NCBI GenBank assembly: GCA_035691865.1 | Contig: DASSIM010000023.1 | Span: forward strand, 62,001 to 126,000 | Source: Nitrosopolaris sp035691865 | GTDB taxonomy: Archaea > Thermoproteota > Nitrososphaeria > Nitrososphaerales > Nitrososphaeraceae | Length of the DNA stretch: 64,000 nt | Reading direction: 5' to 3' | Shown: piece after piece, positions 18,199-28,375 of the stretch | How positions within the stretch are numbered: the first letter of the stretch is position 1 | How the letters are laid out: every line of letters begins with the position of its first letter | The notes under the pieces: generated by a model | What the model was told of the DNA's origin: nothing | The model's database searches: none | Seen by the model: only the letters and a program-made list of their open reading frames with translations | Program-made: the position numbers and the translations under genes

Positions 18199-18648
18199 CT
18201 AGGGAGAAACTTTAGCCATTTCTCTTCCATATACTTCTCTGAATTCTCTTGGCTTAGCATCTTTAAAAACATCCTTACTACAGTATTTTAAAGAGTATGC
18301 AGCCATCATATCAAGTATAGGTTGCAATTCCAGACCTTTTTCAACAGGATAGTATTCTACTCTGACAGGTTTTTCGTTAGGATAGACCTTACGTTTTATC
18401 AATCCATATTTCTCCATTTCCCTTAACCTTACGGAAAGAGTCTTTGGATTACTTTCCTCAATGGAGTTTAAAAATTGGTTGAACCTATTCTGTTTGCCAT
18501 TTATCATATTCCTTAGAATCAAAATCGTGAATCTTTTCCCAATGATATTAAGAGTATTATTAATTGGGCAACATCTTATCTTAGAGTCACTGCTAGGTAT
18601 CGGATTTATTGTTATTGAATTTCTGTCTTTTGCTGATGTCATCTTCAC
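18199..18648 (-). CDS. HxlR-family transcriptional regulator
   Basis: A 149-residue winged-helix regulator. Cys-Cys-Pro in KIRCCPINNTLNIIGKRF (about 24-41) is the HxlR N-terminal signature. LSVRLREMEKYGLIKRKVY gives the recognition helix and wing, followed by VEYYPVEKGLELQPIL. HxlR proteins respond to reactive aldehydes, disulfide stress or redox change through this Cys. A second copy lies at the far right edge of the window and shares the C-terminal KPVR ... YY ... KG motif and CxKDVFxDAKP. Confidence 0.87.
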   Translation of the reverse strand: MKMTSAKDRNSITINPIPSSDSKIRCCPINNTLNIIGKRFTILILRNMINGKQNRFNQFLNSIEESNPKTLSVRLREMEKYGLIKRKVYPNEKPVRVEYYPVEKGLELQPILDMMAAYSLKYCSKDVFKDAKPREFREVYGREMAKVSP

Positions 18649-18773
18649 CAGAATCTTCCAGCTTTCATGTCCACGATAATGCTTAGTAGTTAATAGGTTA
18701 TATAGTTACCCATCTATATTAGATATAGATGGTTACAACGTACTTACTTAGTAACTTTCTGCTTACTATACTG

Positions 18774-18781
18774 TTTATATG
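18774..18781 (+). promoter_or_regulatory. TATA-like box of the TFB gene
   Basis: TTTATATG lies about 25-30 bases before 18804, where an ATG opens a five-codon dead-end frame. Transcription would start near 18800-18806. Confidence 0.4.
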
Positions 18782-18823
18782 TAATTACCATGTTATACTA
18801 GGTATGGTGATGTTAGTATAGTT

Positions 18824-19792
18824 ATTGAACTGCGAATTGATAATACGAATAGTAACAGTTCAGATACCCAGGCAGATGTTAATACTACCGCTGCCTCACT
18901 GGCTAAATGCCAGAATTGTGGAAATGACCAGATAATTACAGATTCTGAATCTGGCGAAATGATTTGCGATAAGTGTGGGCTAGTGATTTCTGATAAATTA
19001 CAGGAAACAGGACCTGAGTGGCGTACTTTTGCTACTGATGAAACTGGAGGGAGAACGAGAATTGGGCCTGTACAGTCTCTGGCTCGTCATGATATGGGTC
19101 TATCGACGATAATTGGAAGAACTGACAGAGACGCAAATGGTAACAAGCTTGATGTGGCGATGCGCACTAGAATGCGTAGGCTTAAGACTTGGGACAGTAG
19201 ATCCCAGATTCACACACCAACTGAAAGAAGTCTCCAACAAGCTTTCTTCCAACTTGATGTATTGAAAGATAAACTTGGATTATCTGATGTAATAGTAGAG
19301 AAATCAGCATATATTTATAGAAAAGCTCAGGCAAGAATGATGATACGTGGTAGAACGATTTCAGGGGTCCTAGCCGCTGCGATATATATTGCATGCAGAG
19401 AAATGGGAGCTCCTAGAACATTAAAAGATATAGCAACAGCATGTAATGTAAAGCGTAAGGAACTTTCAAAAGACTATAGAATGCTGCATTCCAGACTTGA
19501 CCTTAAAATACCACAACTCGAACCAATGAAATGTATAGCCAAAGTTGCGAATATAGCTAAATTGGGTGAAAGAACGAAAAGACAAGCGGCAGAAATCATG
19601 AGCAATGTTACCAAAAAAGAAATCTCCGCTGGAAAAGATCCCATGGGACTTGCAGCATCTATACTCTATCTATCTAGTATTAAGACTGGAGAGATTATCA
19701 CTCAATCAGATATTGCAAGGGCAGCCGGTGTAACAGAAGTCACGGTCAGAAACAGAGCTAAAGAAGTCAGAGATAAACTTAAGCTGAACTGA
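18824..19792 (+). CDS. tfb: Transcription initiation factor B (TFB)
   Basis: Archaeal TFIIB homologue that bridges TBP at the TATA box and RNA polymerase. The N-terminal zinc ribbon CQNCG (from 18905) pairs with CDKCG (from 18965), followed by the B-reader GPEWRTFATDETGGRTRIGP. Two cyclin folds follow, the second ending SDIARAAGVTEVTVRNRAKE. An ATG at 18959 would cut off half the zinc ribbon and cannot be the true start. The frame is open back to TAA at 18782 but has no ATG, GTG or TTG. I give ATT at 18824 as a nominal limit; the start is unresolved. Confidence 0.9.
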   Translation: MELRIDNTNSNSSDTQADVNTTAASLAKCQNCGNDQIITDSESGEMICDKCGLVISDKLQETGPEWRTFATDETGGRTRIGPVQSLARHDMGLSTIIGRTDRDANGNKLDVAMRTRMRRLKTWDSRSQIHTPTERSLQQAFFQLDVLKDKLGLSDVIVEKSAYIYRKAQARMMIRGRTISGVLAAAIYIACREMGAPRTLKDIATACNVKRKELSKDYRMLHSRLDLKIPQLEPMKCIAKVANIAKLGERTKRQAAEIMSNVTKKEISAGKDPMGLAASILYLSSIKTGEIITQSDIARAAGVTEVTVRNRAKEVRDKLKLN

Positions 19793-19821
19793 AAAGGACG
19801 AATAGACATATACCCCGACCA

Positions 19822-19840
19822 TTTTTTATTTTATTAAGAT
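19822..19840 (+). terminator. T-rich end after TFB
   Basis: ATTTTTTATTTTATT about 30 bases after the stop matches the T-run type of archaeal terminator. Confidence 0.4.
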
Positions 19841-20195
19841 TAGAAATCCTAATAATGCCTGGTTAAAGATGTGTATAATTATATTTGAAACGATCTCCAT
19901 GGTTGAGTGCTATCTAAAGATCTATGGCAAGGAAAAATTCTTGTCCAAGTGTGGCGCCGCATAAACCTTCATTCTTTTTAAAGTTTGTGCAGAAGAATAC
20001 ATCGGTTAATGAGGTGTTAATGATGGGTTTTCAATTGTCTTGATTCTATATCCGACACCATATGATTGCAAACTCATTATGCTTGCCTGTGGTGAAAGAA
20101 GTTTTTAAAAATTCTTTTCTGTCAAATTTGCACGTAATCGGCCTTCTGTTTTTATGATCACAAATATACAATGTCCTCTAATTACATTTAATAAT
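19841..20195. other. Intergenic, no convincing gene
   Basis: A 39-codon frame from 19924 has no motif. Nothing else seen. Confidence 0.35.
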
Positions 20196-20693
20196 ATGAA
20201 AATTCTGAATGCGAATCCAGGATTTGGCAGAGAATTGACTGAGGATGAAGTGAGGAATTTTTTGGCCAATAACAAACTCAATATCCATATTGGTACAATC
20301 GACAGCAAGGGAGATCCAAATATTCATCCAACATGGTATTATTTTGATACCAACAACGATAAGTTTTACATCGAGACTTCCAAGAATTCTAAGAAAAGAG
20401 AAAATTTGAACAGAAATAATACCATCTATTATTGTGTTGATGACCCCACTCCGCCATACAAAGGAGTTAGAGGCAAAGGAAAAGTCAAAATCCACGAAAA
20501 CATCGATGATAATATTCCGATAGCCGAAAAGATAATGGTCAAATATCTTGGTAGCCTCGCTCATCCGATGGCAACATCACTTATGAGTAACGTCAAAGAT
20601 GGAGATTCAGTTATCTTAGAAATTACGCCGGATTACTATTCAACTTGGGATTACAGAAGTAATGATAAGAAAAACAACAACAAGGCTAGCTAG
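20196..20693 (+). CDS. Pyridoxamine-phosphate-oxidase-like FMN/F420-binding protein
   Basis: Start placed at MKILNANPGFGRELTEDEV (20196); an upstream ATG at 20154 would add 14 atypical residues. The 165-residue split-barrel reads LNIHIGTIDSKGDPNIHPTW, then KFYIETSKNSKKRENLNRN, then VRGKGKVKI: the strand order and flavin/deazaflavin phosphate-contact pattern of the PPOX fold. Members reduce or oxidise small substrates with FMN or F420; thaumarchaea make F420. Substrate unknown. It is monocistronic. Confidence 0.8.
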   Translation: MKILNANPGFGRELTEDEVRNFLANNKLNIHIGTIDSKGDPNIHPTWYYFDTNNDKFYIETSKNSKKRENLNRNNTIYYCVDDPTPPYKGVRGKGKVKIHENIDDNIPIAEKIMVKYLGSLAHPMATSLMSNVKDGDSVILEITPDYYSTWDYRSNDKKNNNKAS

Positions 20694-21532
20694 CTAACCA
20701 ATTTCGTTATACCCATAATGTACTACAGTAATTATGTAAACAATTTTCATATTTGGAAAGTTAACGGAATGAGGTTTCTCTTCACAACTTGCTGAAAAGT
20801 GTATAGCTCACTTCTGGTGTCAAGAATAAGGTTGTCACTTAAATAAAATTATACAATTAAATCACATGCGAACAGTCAAATCTCGAACCATATTAAGCTC
20901 AATAAGAAATATTTACTAAATTGGGATAATTGTAACTACCTGACTACGAAGCTCTCGACGGTAATGCAAAAATGTTTGTATTGGCTAAGAATGTTCGATC
21001 ACCTATTAGTAGTTTGGCTCAAAAACCATTCCAATTGCTAAAACATACTGTTGTATTAATCCGACCCTGTATTCCACTGAGATGCAGAATAGAAAAGATG
21101 TCCTAAATTTCGATAATTTATCAGATATGAGCCTTTGCTGTGGGAGAAGCGCTAGTCGAACTGAAGCCTGTGCATCATTTTCCCCATAAAGTACTAGAAT
21201 CCGCGTAGAAGAAGAGACAGTCCCTATGACATTTTGAAATCAATTGAAAATGCCTCTCTAGGTCGTTGCATTCATAATGATTTCCTCCTGTTAAGTTTTC
21301 AAAAAAGTTTTGATATATCTTTTAGCAATTGTTTGAGTTGTTTATCAATGTGGGCGGTAGCACCAATGCCTGCCGCCACTTATGTAATTGTTGTAGCATT
21401 GTTGTTATTTTCTAATTAATGAGATGTGATTACTTGCGAGTATCAAATGAAGGGAAGGCTATGAAAACCAAGAATGGACTAACGGCAGGGTATGGACTTA
21501 TGTTGGAAGCTTTTTGATTCTAAAGAACGATG
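20694..21532. other. Long intergenic region (839 bases)
   Basis: A plus-strand stretch around 20940-21100 reads protein-like (EALDGNAKMFVLAKNV) but has no start and breaks soon after. On the minus strand a 26-codon frame near 21310-21400 (AAGIGATAHIDKQLKQLLKD) also lacks a clear start. Neither is called as a gene. Confidence 0.35.
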
Positions 21533-22069
21533 TTAGGATAAATCAATAAATTTGTACATTTTAGTTCGAATATTAAAAATAATAATACCACCTTCTTTAA
21601 ATGCACCAGATATGCTTGCAATTTTTTTATGAGCTGTACCAGGATTAAGAACTAGTGTCTTGCCATCGTTTTCATATTTTCCATCTAAATGTGAAGGTTC
21701 CCTTACGTGAGTATGTCCACAAATAAGGATATTATATTCCCCACTATTGATAAGTTGCTCCTTAACCTGCTTAGCTGTTCCATGGTATATCCCAAACTTT
21801 AATCCGTCAATCTCTATTTCACCTAATTCTCCTTTCAAGTCTCCATTTATGTCAAGGAAGTTTTTCAATAAATGTATCTTCTCTCCATCATTATTTCCAA
21901 GTACTCCAATTAATTTCGCATTCAATTTTTCAAATTCCTTAACTGCTCCGGGAAAAATGTAGTCACCAGCATGAATCACATAATTCACTCCTTCGGAATT
22001 GAATATTTCTATGGCCGTTTGAATATTTTCAATATCATCATGGGTATCAGATATTATCCCTATTTGCAT
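21533..22069 (-). CDS. Metallophosphoesterase, YfcE/MJ0936 type
   Basis: A 178-residue calcineurin-like phosphoesterase. All metal-ligand motifs are present: ISDTHDD (5-11), HAGDY (34-38), GNNDGE (58-63), YHGT and CGHTHVREP (116-124). These small enzymes cleave phosphodiesters or phosphoprotein substrates using two metals; the natural substrate in archaea is unknown. Length is normal and the start is clear. Confidence 0.9.
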   Translation of the reverse strand: MQIGIISDTHDDIENIQTAIEIFNSEGVNYVIHAGDYIFPGAVKEFEKLNAKLIGVLGNNDGEKIHLLKNFLDINGDLKGELGEIEIDGLKFGIYHGTAKQVKEQLINSGEYNILICGHTHVREPSHLDGKYENDGKTLVLNPGTAHKKIASISGAFKEGGIIIFNIRTKMYKFIDLS

Positions 22070-22777
22070 TCATAAAGTAACAATCCTTCACTATTTTTAT
22101 CTTTATGTTCTCATTACTGCTCATACATATTCAAATTTCAAAAATATCATACTGGTCGATAATCTTGGCGGCTGGATGGGACCTGTTAGAAGGATACAAG
22201 TTCTTGATCCATGCAGCCACTGGCTCTCGGCAAACATGAATGGTGCTTAATGGAACGACTTCAGACAATTCGTCTATTGCAACCTATAATATGATTATCG
22301 TGATGCATCTACACTCTATAAATTGGATGATGAGAAATTGGCTATTCAAGATGCCTTCTACTTCCAGTCCATCTTACCGATGAGAGGTGTGTGGTATATC
22401 ATGATTTGTTACAAGAACTTGGGCAGCATAAGCGACTAGAGCATCAGAAATAATACGACAAACAGTCGGCCTTAAATTATTTTATCATTGCACATCTTTT
22501 AGATGTGTCTACATTTATTCATATGGTGCAGTAGGATAAATCCTTACCTTTCTGATATCGTCAATATTTCTCTTCTAAAATTTCCCTATTTCAGTACTTG
22601 TATTGCATACTTTCGGGCATTGAGATGGTATCTTTGCTGTTAAATACGTGAAGACTTGATTACGGTGAGATAGACTTGTGGGTACCCCACAGAAGACATC
22701 GTTGAATTCGAGAGTTCAAGTCACGAATTACGGAGCCGTAGTGAGATGTCGGTTCAAATGTTGGGTAAAGAGAGGCA
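22070..22777. other. Long intergenic region (708 bases)
   Basis: Stops in all frames. A few arrangements recall tRNA T-arms (22710-22760) but no cloverleaf can be built. Confidence 0.4.
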
Positions 22778-24703
22778 CTACATATTATTCCTGAATGTCT
22801 TTTTCATCAAGTCTGCAGTCTTTGGATTTGATTTTAGATAAGAGATTATCTCATTTGGGCCAGCTCTTCTAATGAAATATCCCATTCCGCCTGGCCTGTC
22901 TTCTTCTTCTGATCTGTTTCTTACATAGTATTCAAATAGAGCATCAGTTATCGTGGACACATCTTTGCGAGGTACAAAATGAAGATATTGTTCTCCTGAG
23001 TAGGGATCGATTAGTATACGACCTTGGTGTCTTCCATCATGTGTCCCCCGAAGAATAAGCTGATACAGATTAAGTCCTGTTCCTACCCACCCAATTGTCT
23101 TTGTCGCAGGTCTGTAACATTGCTTTTCACAGCCTGTAATGCCTATTGATTCAGTCATATATCCCCACTTCTTTTCTAATTCGTCAACTAGATATGGTTC
23201 AAATTTTTCAGAATCTGTATATGTTAGCCTGCATGTATCTCTTCCAACGCAAGCTCCAGATGACATTCTTAGGTTTGAATATGCTCGAGAGATAGAAGTT
23301 TTACCATTATTACTATCCATGTTCGTTTTACGATACCCATAACCAAACATCCTCATATCTCTTTCAAACAGTTCCTTTAACTTCTCTTCTATGTTACAAA
23401 ACATTAAGTGCTGATTGGGTGTCGTGAATAATTCGATATGTGGATAGTTATTCATCAAATATTTCACCATACTTTTGAGATCCCCGTTTTGACTTCCGTC
23501 AATTATTCTACCGTTCTCTATGAAAGCGCCATAGGACCATCGACTGCTATTATCTGGCTGCTTTATCCATCCTAGATGCAGGTCTATGTTGCCGTAATCA
23601 TAGTCTTCAAAATGAGGCTCAAAATTTATACTTCCAACTCCATCAAGATTCTGCACTTGTTCTCTTAACCATTCAACACCTTTAACTGTAACCAAGTATT
23701 TTAGTCTGGCCCAATGTCTATTATGTCTGTCTCCCCAATCTTTGTGAACTCTTACTATGGCGTCTAGTCCTTTCATGAGATTTTTTTCAGTAAATAATCC
23801 AAATGGTTCACCAAGGGTAGAATGGGTTGGCTTACCAGACTGTTGTCCCTGACCCCCTCCTACGTAAACCTGAAATTTTTCTACCTTAGCTCCACCACCA
23901 TCGGATTTGATAACTGGTGCAATACCAATATCGTTTGTTCTCAGCTCTACGCAGTTATCTGGAACATATTTTTTGTTGACCTCATCGTAATGAATTGCCG
24001 AAAAAGCTATCTTGAACTTCCTGTTGAGCTGGTTTTGTCCATAATCGAATCTACTTATTCCAGGTATCCTGTTTTCTAAGTCACCATCCCTGAGATATTT
24101 TGGATCTATTTCGAATATTTCTATATAAGCAGCAGTTGGAAGAGCAAAATATTTTCCAACTCTTTGGGCCCACGTATTAGCATTAAAAATTGTTGAATGG
24201 TATGATAATGGACACCCTATTACATTTCGTGTGTTATCTCCACAACCGTTCATTGTAAAGAACCCTGATTCTGATATGTCTCTTATTGCATTGACTACGT
24301 TTTTTTTCTTAACCCAGTGGAGCTGTATATTCTGTCTTGTTGTTATTTTTAAGCCTGGTCTTGCATGAGGATACGCGTTTTCTGGTCCTATGGTGTAGTT
24401 ATCTGATATTCTGTCTAGAATATTCCACTGCTTTGCTGTAATAGGCCCACCTCCAGGTATGGTTATACGGAACATATACATCCAATCTTTCTCATTTCCT
24501 GTCTTCGCTCGATTGAATTCCAAGTAGATTCCATGCGATTTTGCAATCTGTTCAGACTCCCAAGAAATATTTTCAGACGAATGATTCCGAAATTCATTGA
24601 ATAGATTTCCCCTAAGTTCATTTGAATTAATCTTTGCAATCTCTACTCTGGAGTAGTCTTTAGTATCAGTTCTAAAAGTCGGATTCACGGCCTGTTTGAA
24701 CAT
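22778..24703 (-). CDS. Ferredoxin-dependent nitrite/sulfite reductase (siroheme, 4Fe-4S)
   Basis: A 641-residue protein with two ferredoxin-like half-domains and two siroheme-binding domains. The cluster/siroheme ligands are C-x5-C in CVGRDTC (about residue 482) and C-x3-C in GCEKQC (about residue 524). An earlier motif, NGCGDNTRNVIGCP, lies in the first half, and HARPGLKITTRQNIQLHW supplies siroheme contacts. It reduces nitrite to ammonia or sulfite to sulfide in assimilation with six electrons. NirA and SirA types are hard to tell apart here. The last 80 residues are an extension. No partner transporter or siroheme synthase is adjacent. Confidence 0.9.
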   Translation of the reverse strand: MFKQAVNPTFRTDTKDYSRVEIAKINSNELRGNLFNEFRNHSSENISWESEQIAKSHGIYLEFNRAKTGNEKDWMYMFRITIPGGGPITAKQWNILDRISDNYTIGPENAYPHARPGLKITTRQNIQLHWVKKKNVVNAIRDISESGFFTMNGCGDNTRNVIGCPLSYHSTIFNANTWAQRVGKYFALPTAAYIEIFEIDPKYLRDGDLENRIPGISRFDYGQNQLNRKFKIAFSAIHYDEVNKKYVPDNCVELRTNDIGIAPVIKSDGGGAKVEKFQVYVGGGQGQQSGKPTHSTLGEPFGLFTEKNLMKGLDAIVRVHKDWGDRHNRHWARLKYLVTVKGVEWLREQVQNLDGVGSINFEPHFEDYDYGNIDLHLGWIKQPDNSSRWSYGAFIENGRIIDGSQNGDLKSMVKYLMNNYPHIELFTTPNQHLMFCNIEEKLKELFERDMRMFGYGYRKTNMDSNNGKTSISRAYSNLRMSSGACVGRDTCRLTYTDSEKFEPYLVDELEKKWGYMTESIGITGCEKQCYRPATKTIGWVGTGLNLYQLILRGTHDGRHQGRILIDPYSGEQYLHFVPRKDVSTITDALFEYYVRNRSEEEDRPGGMGYFIRRAGPNEIISYLKSNPKTADLMKKTFRNNM

Positions 24704-24726
24704 TATTAATTAATTGTACATGCATT

Positions 24727-24734
24727 CTATAAAT
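24727..24734 (-). promoter_or_regulatory. TATA-like box of the siroheme reductase gene
   Basis: TTTATAGA on the minus strand centres about 27 bases before the ATG at 24703, the spacing expected for a leaderless archaeal message. Confidence 0.45.
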
Positions 24735-25090
24735 CCATATTTAATGTATCATTGTCCATATCAAATATACATACCAATTAACACGGGAATCTTTGAGTGT
24801 GAGTGCTGGCCATAGCAAGTTTATGAGGTAACAGATTGATAATACCAGCAATAATCCAGGTCGCAATTATTTCATGTCTCGCATTACCAATTGTTGCATT
24901 CCAGTCCACAGTCTTCAAATTAGTATGTATTTAGTATACTAATACTCATGTCGTATCCATATCGTGCATATAGATCGTGACATATTTCAGAAATAACAAG
25001 TATTCTACTCAACATTATATTGGATATAATGAGATGTGATTTGAAAGACCTAAATTATCCCAATATAACGAGACACATGGAATATGGTTA
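24735..25090. other. Divergent promoter region
   Basis: Lies between the siroheme reductase and the dehydrogenase, which point away from each other. AT-rich with several TATA-like runs (24926-24945, 25015-25030); no gene seen. Confidence 0.4.
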
Positions 25091-26086
25091 ATGGAACCAA
25101 AAAAATGTAGCGTGTATGTTACCAGAAAGATATTGGATCCCGCAATACCCATGATATCGAAAGAGTGCAGGGTTATTGTTGCAAATCATAGAGGTAGGCC
25201 ACCTCCTAGAAATGAGCTTTTGGGAGCCGTGCGTGATAAAGATGCAATCCTTTGCACATTATCAGATATAATAGACGCAAAAGTCATGGATGCCGCGGGA
25301 CCGAACCTCAAAGTTATTAGCTCTTATAGCACAGGCACAGATCATATAGATATTAAAGAGGCAACTAAGAGAGGAATTTATGTTACTTTTACTGGCGATA
25401 TTCTTACAGAAGCGACAGCCGATTTGGCATTCGCGTTGATCCTCGCAACTTCGAGACATATTACGCGCGGACATGAACTTGTCACACGTAAACGATGGAA
25501 ATATGGATGGGATCCACATTCCCTATTAGGTTCAGATGTTCACGGTATGACAATTGGAATAGTTGGCCTAGGTAGAATCGGATCAGCCGTAGCACGTAGA
25601 GCAAAAGGGTTTGATATGGATATCATTTATCATAATCGCCATCGTCGAAATATTCTGATGGAAGAGAAATTTGGTGCTAGACATGTTGATATGGACCAGC
25701 TTATGGAAAAAAGCGATTTTCTTTCACTCCATTGTTCTTTGGATAGCGAAAGTTATCATTTAATTAATGAATCAAATCTTAGACGAATGAAAAATGATTC
25801 ATATATAATTAATACAGCGCGAGGTCAAATCATTAACGAAGCACATCTGATTAAAGCTCTGAAGCAAAGATGGATTGCAGGAGCAGGGCTCGATGTCTTT
25901 GAAAAAGAACCACCCTCGCTAAATAATCCATTATTGAAGATGAAGAATGTTGTCTTATTGCCTCACATAGGCAGTGCTACGTTGTTGACTCGAACAAAAA
26001 TGGCGGAAGTAGCAGCCAAGAATTTACTAAATGTCTTGAATCGAAAAACCCCACTTTACCTTGCAAATCCAGAGGTAACACTGTAG
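25091..26086 (+). CDS. D-isomer-specific 2-hydroxyacid dehydrogenase (glyoxylate/hydroxypyruvate reductase-like)
   Basis: A 331-residue protein. The NAD(P) loop GLGRIG is at 159-164 and the catalytic triad is Arg244 (NTARG), Glu273 (FEKEP) and His292 (LPHIGSAT). STGTDHID (80-87) lies in the substrate domain. HNRHRR after strand two of the Rossmann fold is basic, favouring NADPH. It likely reduces glyoxylate, hydroxypyruvate or a similar 2-oxoacid. ATG at 25091 is preceded by a possible ribosome site with weak complementarity. It is monocistronic. Confidence 0.88.
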   Translation: MEPKKCSVYVTRKILDPAIPMISKECRVIVANHRGRPPPRNELLGAVRDKDAILCTLSDIIDAKVMDAAGPNLKVISSYSTGTDHIDIKEATKRGIYVTFTGDILTEATADLAFALILATSRHITRGHELVTRKRWKYGWDPHSLLGSDVHGMTIGIVGLGRIGSAVARRAKGFDMDIIYHNRHRRNILMEEKFGARHVDMDQLMEKSDFLSLHCSLDSESYHLINESNLRRMKNDSYIINTARGQIINEAHLIKALKQRWIAGAGLDVFEKEPPSLNNPLLKMKNVVLLPHIGSATLLTRTKMAEVAAKNLLNVLNRKTPLYLANPEVTL

Positions 26087-27282
26087 CTGGATATGCACTA
26101 ATGTTAACGCCAACAACAGAAGGTCTGGCGAATTCGCTTATTTTGATAATATGGTACTTGTCTCGAAGGTATGGAGATGATTGCAGGGTTGGAATTAAAA
26201 TAGAAGACACAAATCCTAGATAAATCAGATAAACTTTTTAATTCGAGGTTGGCAGAAGTGAGTTTAAAATCCTAGAGATTTTCGCTTTATTCTTGGAAGT
26301 CCTTTCAAAGCCGATATACCTTAGGGGTTCTGATTGTATAAAATTAGTGAATATGTTCTTAAAAGATCGATTAGATTGATTTGACTTATTGGATGGACTG
26401 GATAGAATTCGTAATCGAGTAAATTGAGTTGGTGGGTAGGTGTTATACGGTCAGAGACAAAGTGAAGGCATAATTCACACTAGAGATTTGATGTAGGAAG
26501 TACGTAAACTCAAACTGGATTACTATATTTCAAGTTTGGTAGAACTAGAATGATACCCGGTTTTGGATTCGGACCCAAAAAACTTGGAAAGAATGCTATT
26601 CGGGCTGCTTACGGTTCTAAAGTAGAGTTTTTGGATTTTCTCAGCGTGGAATAGGTCGAAGTAACGTGGTAGTATTTTCTATACTATATTGGTTGCAAAT
26701 TCGTTCGAGAAATCTTCCACCTTTCGCGGTTGTGCTAGAATGGTATGTCAGTCATGCAAGGATTCCGTCAGCATGAATCAATAAATGTCGAAAATTGGGG
26801 CCTTCTGGTTTTGCGTATTGTCACGGAATCCTGTTTAACGACAAGCTTTTTTTCAATATAATTTATTTTTCTAAAGTATATATAGCACATCTATCTCTGG
26901 CACAGTTCAATTCCTCAGGTAACAGAGGGTAGCAGCTGAAAACAGATGAAAACATTATGGTAGCAAGCCTGAACATAATGGTAACAGATGGAAGCAGGGA
27001 AAAAAATTTCCATGAGTTCATACATATGATGTATAATGGCATCGTTGTCAAATATGACTAAAGCTCAAAAAGAACAGTACGTTAAAGAAACTATACAAAC
27101 AGGATATGACAATCAGAGAGATTTCCAATGAGTATACATGTTCCCTCGCGATATATGTATCATAACAAACAAAGTGAAGTATCATAACAAACAAAGTGAA
27201 GGCTGAATAGTAGTAATTGCGCCAGATCTGCTGCCTGAGTATGTTCGAATAATGTTCCGAGTTTTTTTTGGGAATAGAGAAT
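26087..27282. other. Long intergenic region (about 1.2 kb)
   Basis: No complete gene. Short frames with some protein character are at 26550-26654 (MIPGFGFGPKKLGKNAIRAA) and 26970-27131 (two overlapping phases, the second MTKAQKEQYVKETIQTGYDN). These may be remnants of one decayed small gene. A perfect tandem repeat is at 27157-27200. Confidence 0.4.
27157..27200. repeat. 22-base perfect tandem duplication
   Basis: GTATCATAACAAACAAAGTG plus AA occurs twice back to back, with no spacer. It lies in non-coding sequence upstream of the deacetylase. A recent slippage duplication is the simplest reading. Confidence 0.85.
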
Positions 27283-27429
27283 ATGCATAAACTGGTTGAG
27301 GTGTATGACGAAATGAAAAATTATCTCCCGTCATTTCTGGAATTATTAGAAACTCATATGTACAAAGGTCCGTCGATACTAAATTCTTTCAGTTACGTTC
27401 AAATATCATACTTTGTAGTAATTTTCTGA
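27283..27429 (+). CDS. Hypothetical 48-residue protein (candidate)
   Basis: The frame reads MHKLVEVYDEMKNYLPSFLE, then LLETHMYKGPSILNSFSY and a hydrophobic end, stopping 7 bases before the deacetylase start. Helical and protein-like at the N-terminus. It could be a leader gene or chance. Confidence 0.35.
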   Translation: MHKLVEVYDEMKNYLPSFLELLETHMYKGPSILNSFSYVQISYFVVIF

Positions 27430-27436
27430 TAAAAGC

Positions 27437-28375
27437 TTGAAACTAAGGAACGATACTTCTACTGATGTTACGTCGGTTTTTATGTCTCTTTGTATGATCA
27501 CACTGATTACTATAGGAATTCTTTCGCCTGTTATGTCCAACGGTCAGCTGTCCTCTATTTCATCTAGCAATAATCTTGCTAATACCAAAGTCGTAATTCT
27601 ATCTTTTGATGACAACAGGAAAGGCGATTTCACCTATGCCAAACCAATTTTAGACAAGTATGGGTTCAAGGCTACGTTCTTTGTAATTTGTGGTAAGACA
27701 ACAGATAGGGGAGCAATGAATTGGAATGATTTAGCCGCCATGAAGCAAGATGGTATGGATATAGAATCACATACTATGACTCATGCTCATCTTGATAACT
27801 TAACTCAAAGCCAGCTAGAGTTTGAAGTAGGAGGTTCAAAGCAATGCCTTGCTAGTCATGGCTATAATGCCACGATCTTCGCATATCCTTACAATGAGGG
27901 AGCAGATAATCCTAATGTAGTCAAAACAGTTGCCAAATATTATGACTTCGCAAGAACTGGAACCGAGCCGCTGATGTTCTTGAACTGTCGGGGATTCAAA
28001 AGCGATTCTCAGACAGATTGTAGAACTTATACGTCTGATGGTAAGCTGACCTATGCGAACCGGTATCTTATTAGAAGCCTATCTTTTGATGTAAATGAAA
28101 TAAACGATGCGTTTAACAATTCTACTATTTATTCTGATTTTGTTAAGCTAGTTAACAGCCAGAATAGTTACAACCACAATGGAAAGATAAATGCAGTTCC
28201 TTTAATTACGCTTCATAATGTTGCTATGACTACAAATCATCGGTATTATACGAATGCAGGTTTGTTTGATCAATTAATGAAATACCTCCATGATAATGGG
28301 TTTAGAGTACTGACCCTAAAACAAATCGGATATAATACGCAAAGCAATACGTTTTATTTAAAAGGCGGGTCCTGA
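27437..28375 (+). CDS. Secreted polysaccharide deacetylase (NodB domain)
   Basis: A 312-residue protein with TTG start. Residues 12-37 form a signal peptide or anchor. The NodB domain starts at VVILSFDDN (52-60), with the catalytic/metal Asp58-Asp59. SHTMTHAHL supplies His112 and His116. FAYPYNEG and TLHNV give the remaining motifs. It should remove acetyl groups from N-acetylated sugars on the cell surface or exopolysaccharide. The C-terminal 90 residues keep the barrel pattern. It stands alone, with no glycosyltransferase nearby. Confidence 0.88.
   Translation: MKLRNDTSTDVTSVFMSLCMITLITIGILSPVMSNGQLSSISSSNNLANTKVVILSFDDNRKGDFTYAKPILDKYGFKATFFVICGKTTDRGAMNWNDLAAMKQDGMDIESHTMTHAHLDNLTQSQLEFEVGGSKQCLASHGYNATIFAYPYNEGADNPNVVKTVAKYYDFARTGTEPLMFLNCRGFKSDSQTDCRTYTSDGKLTYANRYLIRSLSFDVNEINDAFNNSTIYSDFVKLVNSQNSYNHNGKINAVPLITLHNVAMTTNHRYYTNAGLFDQLMKYLHDNGFRVLTLKQIGYNTQSNTFYLKGGS

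Noticed and set aside
22680..22770. tRNA-like T-arm sequences (GAGTTCAAGTC, CGGTTCAAATG)
   Set aside because: No acceptor stem or anticodon arm can be paired around them.
27157..27200. Possible CRISPR-type repeat
   Set aside because: Only two copies and no spacer between them, so a tandem duplication rather than an array.
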